Assembly: GCA_013076295.1 (NCBI GenBank)
Contig: RQOL01000535.1
Location: forward strand, 124,001-188,000
DNA length: 64,000 nucleotides
Source: Sanderia malayensis
Lineage: Eukaryota; Cnidaria; Scyphozoa; Semaeostomeae; Pelagiidae
Direction of reading: 5' to 3'
A program made the position numbers and the translations under genes. This document shows, one piece after another, positions 12,401 to 24,400 of the stretch. The notes under the pieces are model-generated. The model was not told the origin of the DNA, did no database searches, and saw only the letters and a program-made list of their open reading frames with translations. The first letter of the stretch is position 1, and each line of letters begins with the position of its first letter.

Positions 12401-15400
12401 ATGAGAAAAGTGAACTTTTGTTTTACGACGGAACCGGACGAAGTAAATTAGCAATCAAGCTTTGATCGACATAGACATTTGAAGTAACAAAATAGTTAAA
12501 TTTTGTCTCAAAAAGCAAAAATGTAATAATTTCTTGTGAAGTTTCTCTTTTTTATGCGCATGCGTCACTTTTTTCTCGCAGTCAAGAATGCGGAAAAAAT
12601 AGTACAACGCGAATTTAAAAACACCTAAGGTATTTAGCTGAGATTGTCTTATTCGATCTTAGTCAAATCGTGCTGCTCCATGAGGAATTACCCAACTATG
12701 ATAAAGATTGCAAACTGAAGAACTCACAACTGAAGAAAATGGAAAATGAAGAAGAAAGCCTTCTATCTAAGGTATATACTAAACGTGGCTTTCGTGTGCT
12801 ATTGTGGCTTTCATTTTCGACAATAAGTTGAATTTGGAAAGTATTATATGTATATATATATACCATTGCTTGAAAGTGTTTATTTTAGATCGATAACAAT
12901 TCATGCACCTTTGTCATTTACCATGAAGTTTTATTCGAAAAAATGAATTTTATTACATTAAAACCGAAAACTTTCGGACTTAAAAATTTCGGACAAAATA
13001 CTTCGGACAAGAAACTTTCGGACGCTTTTTTAAAAATTTCGGACGAAACAATTTTCGGACTAGACAAATTTTCGGACAAAGCTAAAATCGATGAAGATGG
13101 CAAAAATTGTGGACGAATTTTTATAAAAAATGTGTGTGGATAGCATGTTAGTTCATAATTGATATGATATTTAGTTTAGATCTTCAAAAGAGTCCTCTGG
13201 CTCCAGCTCCATGCTAATGCGCCATCGATCCCTGACATTTGAAAGCCTTTTCTCGTCATTTCAGGGTTGTTTCGCAAATAGTCGTACAGCCAAGTCAATC
13301 ACTGTGCATGAAGAGGTTTCATCGTAAAAAGCTTTCGTGAAACTTCAATGGAATAGACTTCAATTCCACAATTGATATGGGCCCGACACTCTTGGCATAC
13401 GACTCTTTAAACTTTGATTTTAGAAAATTTGTTGGCGGACTATTGACAGTAGGCTCCAGTGACTGAAGATGATGTGTTAAATTAGCTGGCACAAACATAC
13501 ACAGTATGTTTGTGCCAGCAGACACAGTAATTGTCTTCAATTAATTGAAATACTGCATTGGTTGTTTGCTCCCTAAACACATCAAAGATAACCATGGCCC
13601 TCTGTTCCCTCGGTAGCTTCAGTTCATCTCGTTGTTTTGGCACAAAGAGAAAAATCACTGAATTGAACAACTGAATAACTTTTTTTCAATTGTTTGATGT
13701 ATATGTCACATCAAAGCCTTCTGGAAATCTAACCTCTTGTGGAAGACAACGATTTATATTCCCTCATAGATCAGTTGCGATTGCAAAAAACGCTTAAAAG
13801 TTGCGTTGCTCAACAATTTGAGCTTGATTGGCCTGTGATTGAAGATGATGAACATGAGGAGGAAGAAAACAAAAATGCTCAAAATGTCAAAATAAATGGG
13901 AAAAACGCGAAATTATATGCGTAGATGATTAACTTTGATGAACATTGACCATTTCTGTGTGTATTTCTGTGTCTTCCGAAAAAACAAACTTTCGGTCAAT
14001 AAAACTTTCGGACAGCAAGTACTTTCGGACAATTAAACTTTCGGACACAATTTTGTCCGAATGTTTGATCGTCCGAAAGTTTTCGGTTTAATGTACGTTT
14101 GATAAAAGCGGTTAATTTATTTTTTCAACAATCCTTGCGTTTTGCAGATAAAGTCGTCTAAAACAAAACTTCAAGAAGCGAGAAGCTCTTTGCAGTCCAA
14201 TAGGAGCAGGTTTCTGTTATTTTTTTCTTATGCTTCAAATATTTTAAACCATTGCATATACACTATTCCTACCTTTACATTTTCCAATATTCCCCAGCAT
14301 TTGTTAGTAATAGCCTGCTCGCAGACTCGACTGTGTCATTTTTTTCTCCTAGGATATTCAGTTGAATTTTATTGAGTTGAATTTTTGTCTGTTATTGGTC
14401 CAGTAGAGTCTGCTAAACGAACACGAAAAACTTGTTCTGGGTCACGTGTGGTTCCCAGGTTTTGGGAACCTGTTTTGATTGGCTGAAGTGTTTTCCTTTG
14501 TTCTCTCCCTCGCCTCACTTCACTTAGATAATGGCGGAGAACTTATGTACCTTTTGTTGTGAAGAAATTCGCAATAAACACGATTTTAATTTGATTTTTG
14601 GAAAGTTCGATAGGAAGAAAGACATTGACGAATACCTTCGAACAGTCTTTACAGGAAATGATAAGATCGTATGCATCAGATTTTTACACATCAACAATCA
14701 GCATGAAATTGTGATCAAAGGATTGTGTGAAGGCAGGAAGTTTTTTACTTTTACTTTTGTCAAACACAGTCAAATTGATTATCATAACTTTCAATTCAGG
14801 AGACATGATTTTTAGACAAAGAGTCAATTTTTGCACGTGCGCGTGCCATCAATTCTAGGATTCCAGGTCGTTGTAGGTCTGCACATTCATCCAAATTGGG
14901 ACTATTTGTATTTGTTGGCCTAAATTCGTCTGAAAAGTATCGTTTCTCAGGAATGCTTACAGGCGTTCTTTGAGAATGTACATTCGAAGTTTCTTGACCC
15001 ACCACTTTACATTTTAAACGGGCTTTCAGGCTAGCTGCTACCTCTGCAAGTTTATTCTTTGTGTCAAGCCATTTCTTATTCAATGTCAAGCATTGCTTAC
15101 AAATGTATTGAGTTTCTATTAGCAAATCAACATTTTCATTTCCTGTAAAGACTGTTCGAAGGTATTCGTCAATGTCTTTCTTCCTATCGAACTTTCCAAA
15201 AATCAAATTAAAATCGTCAGTGGCGTAGCTATAGGGGGGGCAGGGGGGGCAGCTGCCCCTCCACCAAACGTTTCTAGCTGCTTGTCGGAAAATTTATCGG
15301 AAAATTTACAACGCAAATTTTACGTTTGTCGGAATTTGTCCTGGTTTCGCTCCTTCGCCGCCAAATCGCAGCTACGCCAGTGAAAATCGTGTTTATTGCG

Positions 15401-18400
15401 AATTTCTTCACAACAAAAGGTACATAAGTTCTCCGCCATTATCTAAGTGAAGTGAGGCGAGGGAGAGAACAAAGGAAAACACTTCAGCCAATCAAAACAG
15501 GTTCCCAAAACCTGGGAACCACACGTGACCCAGAACAAGTTTTTCGTGTTCGTTTAGCAGACTCTACTGGACCAATAACAGACAAAAATTCAACTCAATA
15601 AAATTCAACTGAATATCCTAGGAGAAAAAAAATGACACAGTCGAGTCTGCGAGCAGGCTAGTTAGTAAGAGCTAAGGTTCAATTCGACTTTTAAAAGATG
15701 GCGTTATTTTGACATTTTGCAATAAGCCAACAAAATGTTATATGGTGTGGCATTTATGTGGTGGCCACCAGATCAGGAACTTTGCCAGATTGTTCAGCAA
15801 AACTCCTGTCCATATGGCTTGGACCAATAGCACTAAAATTGAATGTATGGCGTTGTAATTTATAAATGTACAGTTTTCTCGCGAAACATTCAAGCACAAC
15901 GGTGCTGATATGAAAATGGCGCTGTTAAGAAAATGCTTTATATAGCAAATAACTGCGCTCGTGCATTACAGAAAAGGAAATTCTCACAACATCTAACCAA
16001 GTTCTTTACCTTGAGTTCTTTTAATTTTTTAGTATTTAGTCTAAATACATTAAAAATTGTTTTAAACATGACGGGGTTTGCATTATTGATAACGTTGTTG
16101 GTACACATTTTCACAAGAAACCCCACCTTATAGTGCCATTAAACAGTGCCTGACTAGATCTGTCGAGTGCGGTATTTTGTTTTGATTTTTGTAGAAGCTG
16201 CTTATAATTCTATGACATCAACATTCAAGTAACTTACTTCGGCATTTTTTTGTCGCACTAACACTACTCATGTCATCTGGTGACTATTAATTGGTTTCTG
16301 TTGTAGGAATAATGTTATATCAGCTCTAATGTCTGCTAAAAAGTCCGGGGAACTTCCAGGAGTCTATGGTCGACTGGTAATCACATTGTATTTATTTTAT
16401 TATATGTAAATAAAAGTGTAAAGTACAAGTATATATATTTACTTCTTTTAATCTGATTCTTTTATTTTAAGGGAGATCTTGGCGCCATTGATCAAAAATA
16501 TGACGTTGCTATTAGTACTGCATGTGGTCCTCTGGATTTCGTCGTTGTGGATACAATGGATACCGCGGCAAAATGTGTTCAATTCTTAAAGCGGAATAAT
16601 GTTGGAAGCACGACTTTTATTGCCCTTGATAAGGTATAACACTGATAAACATCTCAATACATCGTAAAACGATTTAATTCTTTGGATCATTTTTAACTAA
16701 AAACCCGTTAATAAATACCCCGCATAAATTATTTTTGGCGCTTTTTTGCATTGATTTGACTTTCAAGTTTCAATTTTCCTCTGTAGATGGAAAGATGGCG
16801 AGAACATGCCCAAAGCAAAATAAAAACGTATGCATGTTTTGTATGTTTATCTGTTTTATGTATATATCTTTTTATTTATGAATCAAAATCGTTGCATGCT
16901 TATAGTTATAGCATGCTAATATGAAGATAAAACAAAGTAAAATAATTAATAGATAAGAATATATAAATATCTGGAAGTAAGATTACTCTTAATATTGTTT
17001 CATTATTTTATATCATCGTTGGTATTATTACATGGTAATACAACACACTCTCTTTTCAGGCCAGAAAATGTACCACGACTGTTTGATTTAATTCAAGTGG
17101 AAGATTCGTCTGTGGCTAACGCTTTTTTCTATGCTATTCAGAATACGTTGGTTGCTGATACGCTTGACCAAGCTACGCACATTTCATATGGAAAGGTCAG
17201 TCTACGTTGTCTAATAGCTACTTTTGGCACATTATTTTTTTCATTTGAAGTTGTATTTCGAATTCAATTTTAAAAATAAATGCATAGTAAAGTCTATCTA
17301 ACCACACGCCAAAAATGCAAATGGGGCCGGAGGCAATGTATAATTATTAGGATTTTTGATCGTCAGCTTAATGCAACTGATTATATCAATGCTACGCCTC
17401 GTATCCATGTAGTCGCTGCCGACCGTTGAAAGCATTTGAGAGCACTTTAGACTTTTTCCAAGCAACTGCATCAATTAGAAATGTATCCAACATGGCAGAA
17501 GCAGTCAGGTTTTAACTTAAAGTTTGAATTGCCAAGTTATTGCTCGTCCGTCATTTGGAGCAATTTTTTATTGTTTTTCTCGAAATGTCTTTTGTCTCGC
17601 CGCTTTCCATTACTCGTATGGTTTATTATTATAGCCATCAAATTTTATTATCGTGTCCATTTTTGGTTTGATCAAGCGCTCTTCTCGCTTTTGCTTTTCT
17701 TTCAAGGTTTTTTTTCCATGATAAGCATGCATGTAATTTCAAATTTATATTTTCTTTCTTAGGGATCCAAACGTTATCGGGTAGTCACCGTCAAAGGGGA
17801 GCTAATTGAACAATCGGGTATGTCTTTAATTTTGCTATTTAAATTTTTATACCTTGCTGCAATCAGCCAAGCTGCCATTTTGTTATACTTGACGTACGAA
17901 TTGTAGCCTGTTACGATTGCCAGAACCCGTGAGTCTGAAAATTTAGACTGTATGGCTACACCTCTTAGAAAATCAGTAGTATGGCCCTATTTTTTGGAAT
18001 GCTCAGAAAGTTCGCCAACGTTTTTCACGAAAGTTTTTCCACAGAAAATTTCACGACGAAATCGTTTGCGATTATTGTTTTTATTTTTGCGTCATTGTTC
18101 GTATAAGCTACAATAGAACACATTCTTACAAAGCCTGGGGCTTTTAAGAATTTGCCAGCTTTTGTTTGGAATTTTGTACTCTCCCAGGCTCTATTTACGT
18201 TCTTCAAAGGTGAAAGATAAATTCACATGACTCGGTATAAAAGTATAAGATTGGTAAACAATTGTACGTCAAGCAAAATAAAAGGAATAATAATGGGCAG
18301 ATATGTATTCTGAATTACAATATGGTTGTTTTATTACTTAACATAAAATTATTGCTTATTTAACGATTTATTAAATAATTGTGTAGGTACTATGAGTGGT

Positions 18401-21400
18401 GGTGGAAGGAATGTTGCGAGAGGACGCATGGGCCAAAGAGTTGTTCAAGATGTTGATGAAAGTGAGATTGAAATTATGCAAAAGAATTTGCAATCGAATG
18501 AAGATAAGCTAGAGGTTGAGTAATTTCTCGAACTAATTTCTGAGATTGAGAATGCTATCTTGTTTCATTGGAGCTAATTTTGCAATATAAGATGCTTTTT
18601 TTCTTTGCAGGCTATATTAAGTCAGAAGGCTTCGTTGCAAAAGTCTTTAGAAAATACCAAAAAGGAGCTTACTGAAAAGAAACATGAGTTAGAGAGAGCT
18701 ACGATGGAGAATGACGTAAGTTGTTGATTTCACGGACATAAGAGTTGATCTGCTTAGACTAAAACTTAATAATAAGTTAATTTTGAAGAACATAGAAACT
18801 TCTCCCTATGCACCAATTGCACGACGCACCCTAGAGAGGTCTGGAGCTAGTTTTTGGGGAAAAATTATTTCACCCTCAGCATCTTCGACAGTATTCGCAC
18901 TGTAAAGCTGGAAGTTTACTCTCATTTTGTTCGTATTTTCACATTTATATCTTTTGAGTAGTCTTTAATCTTTGGAACAGCTTTCTTAAAACCTCTTGTA
19001 AGTACTAAGCTCTTGCAAATTATCTTTGTTAACAAGAAAGAGGAAATGTGGTCAATAGAATTTGCGCAGTGATAGGCTGAACGAACTGACAAGAGAAAGG
19101 AATGGATACGACCTCTTGGACGAGTAAAAAAAGGAAACAAGGAATAGATTCCAGGCCAAAATGACATGATCTTTTTGAAACATTTTGTGGATGGAAGACC
19201 CATTTTGGAAAACCCAAACCCTACATTAGAATTGGGTTATGATAATAGGCCTGCTAAGATACCTAAAAGGGAACTTCTTAGGACCACTCCTGAATTTACA
19301 TGAAAGGCATTGCATAATGATGTGGTAACAGGGGCTAAAGCTGAATTCGAAGCATTTGCAACTTTATTTGATGAAAAGGCCTTAAACGTGAATGATTGCA
19401 ACAAGTCACATATATTGAGCAAAGAGGGTTGTAGCAAATGTTTAAACATGGGCTCTCATACATACATAAATAACATTACTTATTCAACAATGCAGGTCAT
19501 CTAAATGGCATCCAGATAAGGGAGGATTTACCCCATTGTTATTGCTCTCTTTATGTTCCAGCTGGAGCTAGAGTAAAATCGCAGCGGACGACAGTGGAGG
19601 AGTGTAGAAGTCCAAATTAATGGCGAATTTGCAAATACATGTTGAATGTGCAATGAATCGCATCAAAACATTTCCATTATTGAAAGGCGCATTGCCTCTC
19701 ACCATCCTTCCATATGCTGATGATATTATAAGGACTTGTACTGCCATTGCTAATATAGAGCCCCCTCTTATTAAGACACAAGAAAAGAAAAGCTAACTTG
19801 TTTCAAAAACATGCTTCTTGCAATAGAGTTTGATCATATTCATAAAATAGCTTAAATCAAAAGAACAATTGAAATACAGCTTAGGGATACTAAACTTGAT
19901 TAGGTTTAAACAATCCAAACGAGTTTCATACAGCTTGATCGAGTTGCAAATCCCATTTTAGGCCATCCCAATGAAACCCAATTTGGTTGCAAGTACAAAA
20001 AGGGAACTTTTGTACTTGCTTTTGTACTTGTAATGCTTCCTCAACCTCTTCAGCTATTTGGATAATTTGAACACTCTTTTCAATAGCCATAAAAGCTCTG
20101 GCAACCAGTTCTTCCTTTCGACCACTCACTTTCAATCCTCGAAGGCGAAGGAAGGCCTTCAACTAACTCTACTTTTATAGCAAAAAGCAATTGAAAATCC
20201 ATCGTTTTCGTAGTTTGCAAGAGCTTGGTATTTCTTCCAAAGATTATAGACTACATACGAACAAAATGAGAGTAAACTTTCAGCTTTACAGTGCAAATAC
20301 TATCGAAGATGCTGAGGGTGAAATAATTTTTCACCCAAAAACTAGTTCCAGACCTCTCGAGGTCGCGTCGTGCAATTGGTATATTGCTATAAATTCATTG
20401 CTTGGTGATGCCAAGGAAAGATTTCTGAGCTTCCTGTAAGTAAACTTGTTTGTAGGCTTTGGTGAAACAGCAAGCGGAATTGGATGAGCGAATTGATAGC
20501 ATCAAGCAACAAATAGAAACTTCAGTATTGGACCAAAACCATCTCAAGAACCTGCAACACCTTGTCAATGTTTGCGAACAAGGTAGATAACTATCCTTCA
20601 CTTGTGCAAATAGGCTCAAGGGAAACTGTATAAAATAAGTGAAAAGTCAAAGTAAAAATAAACTGATTTTCATGTTATGGTCATCTCAATCAGCTTATCG
20701 GAAAGCCCCTAAAGCTCTAAAATTTTGGGTCTATTAAATTTTATATGAGAGGTGTTAACTTCACCGATTTCGGGGGAAATTTTTAACGCAAAAGTGAAAG
20801 CCAGGAGCATATCGATTTTTGTAAAGGATGTATACAGACTTTTCACATGAAAACAACGTGCGAAAATTAATACGCAAGTTAAGATGACAGAGAAGTTTGT
20901 TTTGAGCAGCTGCTACTCCTAGGAGAGGAAACTGGGGAGAAGGACAAGAACGAAATAGGAAGAAATTTTATTAATTATAAAGTTTTTATTAGCCATTCAG
21001 GGCTATTAAACAATTGCATCATTGGATCATGCGCAGAGTATGGTATTTTTAAAACGAGCATTAAACTTGTCGTGATGCGCTTTTAGCCCATGGTTGAATA
21101 TTACAGAATGGTTTGTAGCAACAAGCGATAGGTCTTGAAAGTTTGAGCTAAAAAAAAAGATCTCACCATTGTGAGTTTTTTGGTGTAGGACTACTGCAAA
21201 TCGCAGCTACAGTAAAAGCACAAGGCAAGACAGGCATTGTGGGTGAATGGAAATATGTAGTGGGGAGCAAAGCAAATCATTACCATTGTGATTATTGAGT
21301 AATAATATTCATTGCCAACTAGGCTTCAATGATCTCTTAAATGGTTAATTTGTGCTTAACACTGAAGAGTGGCGAAATTATGATTACAATTTGTAAGTTA

Positions 21401-24400
21401 TCGGGTGCTTTGCTTGAAAACAGTGACAAAGAAAATTCGTTTTTAGATTTGATGATTTCAGCAGCATAAAACGATGCTCTTTCTGAGGCATTTAAAGCTC
21501 ATCAAGCCATGATGTTTCAAAACAGTTAAAAGCATTGTGCACCATACAATTCCAAATTAGATACAATTTCGGAATCTCTTTCAAGAGTTTTCCTGCAGCA
21601 CTGACGGATGAAAGGCATTTGAGACAATTTATTATAAATTTTGAAACATTCGTAAACGGTCACCGATAAAAGTATCAGTTTATTTTATAGAAAAATATAT
21701 CTTGCCCTAGTTCCTTCCAAATCAACACATGTTCGGTTCTTGGTTTGTTCGGCCGATCAAAGTTTCAAACAAGTCCATTATGCTTGGCTTTATAAAATTA
21801 AAATAAAGTATGCTTTGCACGACAGCGCCTATTAATGGTCCGATTCCTTCCCAATAATGTATTTCAAATATACCGAAATCATCATGCATTCTGTTCCTCT
21901 TGTTTGTGTGCTTTCTTTGCGCTACAGCTCTCTAGCTTTTGACGCCATTAGTCATTCTGAACGTGACGTGTCTTGTCTTTACCCTGCTGCGCATGTGCAT
22001 CGATGCAATAACGACGTCACACAAACTCGCAAGACTTGCCCAGGTTAATCTCCCCAACCAGGCCAGTGTTGAAAGAACCGATGTTAATAGGGCTGATAAG
22101 ATACAACGTTGTGAAATCTCCTTAAATTATGATTCTACTTGCCTTTTGTTATAACTATGTTTCGGACAACGAACAAATGTGTTTATTTGATATCTTTTGT
22201 TAATAAATCTCGACCCGTTTGTATTGCGTTCAAGATAAAGGTCCTATTTTCATTCTGCGACATCACAGCACACATTTTTAGGACCTATCACGGCATTTTT
22301 CTTAGACTTTTTATCACAAGAAAATATGAAAGACATTGTTGCGGATAGTTTTTCACTGGGGACTTTGAAATAAGTTTCCATCTGTACGCACTTCACCCAT
22401 CTGCTAATGTTGACGGTCATAGACTACAGTATTTTTTATGGATTTTTGGATTGTTTTTAGGTTTTAATTGATTTCCTCGTTGTGTTGCAGATCATAACAA
22501 AGCCAGTAATGCAGCAAGTTGTATTGAAGATTCTGTTCAAAAGTAATGCTTCAAATATATTATGTTATGGAAGAACGCAATTCACATCTCAAAGTTTGTT
22601 TGAAACTTTGTTGAAGTAAATGACTGATGAGTACATACTTTTCAGGCTACACAAAAAAATAATGGATATTGGAGGGGCAAAGCTGAAAACACAACAAGTA
22701 ATATTGCAGTTAATGAGAAGGAATTCCGATATGCCTTCTGATGTTTTGGAGCGTTATATTTTTATTACTCACTGTGCCGACTTATCAGATATTTTTAATT
22801 CTCCCTTTTTTAGGTGAAAGTGAACTCGGTGAACAAACTGATTGATGAAGTTGCTCAAGATATTACCAAGGTCAACGTAGCAGTAAAGACCGCAAATAGG
22901 TAACAGGTTTAAAATGTTCCTTTGCTTAACGTCATTGAAGTATATTGACGAAGATGTGGTATATCACATTATCTTTGACTTGCTGTATATGTGATCTTAG
23001 ATAGAACATTTTTTAACCTGAAGGCCTTTTTACACTGAATATTTTTTCTTTATATAACATTTGGTATTTTTTATTCATTCATTACAGAAACATTGCAAAG
23101 TCAGAGTCTAAGATCACTTCATTGGAAAAAGACATTCAAGCAAATAGTGATGCGCTTGAAAAGCTGCTGGTATCTATATTACTTTTTTATGCCAACCATT
23201 GTCTGTTGCACTCTTTTATTTTTGATCCACTGTTTGAAATTGAAATAACTATTTGCATTTTTTTCTGATAGAATGACGTGAAAACCCTTGAGGAAGATGC
23301 TGTGAAAATTCTCGAAGATTACCACACATCACAAGTATTGCTTTGTGATTACCTATTTCTGTCTTTTTTAATTAGTGTCCCTGGTAATTTGAACACTGAA
23401 AGGCTAAATTGCAAACGCTCAGCATTGCCAAAATGCTTTAGATATGTCTGTTATAATTTTGCTGTCGCTTCGCCTTATTGATTTTTAGCGTCATATTTTT
23501 ATCTCAACTTTGAAACAGGCTTCTAGTTTTCAAAGTAATTTTTGTCGTAGCAAAAAATGCAAACGGCCGAGGAAGAACTTAAAAAGGTTCAAGAGGAATG
23601 CAAAGTATTCGAGAAACAAGAAAGTGAACTAAAGGAAAAGGAAGTTGATCTAAAGCATGATGTTCAAAAATTTGACAATATCATGAAGGAAAACAATAGC
23701 AAGTTAAAGCATTGGAAAGCTGAGGTATACTGTACCAGATTTTGTCTCCTTGCCACTTGTTCACCAATTCAAACTGTTCTTGGCGCTCAACGTTTGCTCA
23801 AAGTTCATTATGAAATTTCTGTGGAAACCTTTGCTGAGTATCGATAGAAGTCAGTAGTTCTCTAATTCGTTTTAGTGCTATGTTAGCAATGATATTTTAT
23901 TCGCGATTCCTCACCAGATCTATGTTCGCAAGCTACAGATAGTGTGGGTTGATGCTTTTTGAATAAGCGTAGCGTTTCGACTTATCATTAAGCTCAGGAC
24001 AAGAGGATTTGTCTTAAGCTTAGATGGACTAATTTTATTTGAAGTATGAAGAACTGGTTTCTTTTTATCGCCATGTCCTTACAGATTGGTAAGTTGGAGT
24101 TGCACAATTTGGGAAATGATGAAGAAGAAAACCAAGAAACTTTCCCAGTGCTTTCTGAACAAGAGCTTGAAGATCTGAACAAGGAAGAAGTCATGGTAAT
24201 GAGACAATTATTTATGTGATAAATTAGCACCATCTCTATGGAATTGTCATGTAATTATTCAGTATTTGTCATATATCTCTTATAGTATGCTATTACCGTA
24301 AAAGAAGAACAGTTAGCACAATTGAAACCGAATATGGCAGCTATTACCGAATATCGAAAGAAGGTATGTTATTAAACATTAGAATTGTGACGTTTTGGCA

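Larger units (their letters stand above)
14311..15660. mobile_element. Foldback DNA element with 8-bp TSD; both arms carry the same first exon
   Basis: Termini TAGCCTGCTCGCAGACTCGA and its complement are flanked by GTTAGTAA at 14303-14310 and 15661-15668. Inverted homology extends about 350 bp into each arm and includes the start of a coding region. A 165-bp hAT MITE (15218-15382) is nested in the right arm. It sits in the intron between SMC4 exons 14148-14209 and 16307-16376. The TAGCCTG end resembles the MITE at 40677-41304. Confidence 0.85.
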
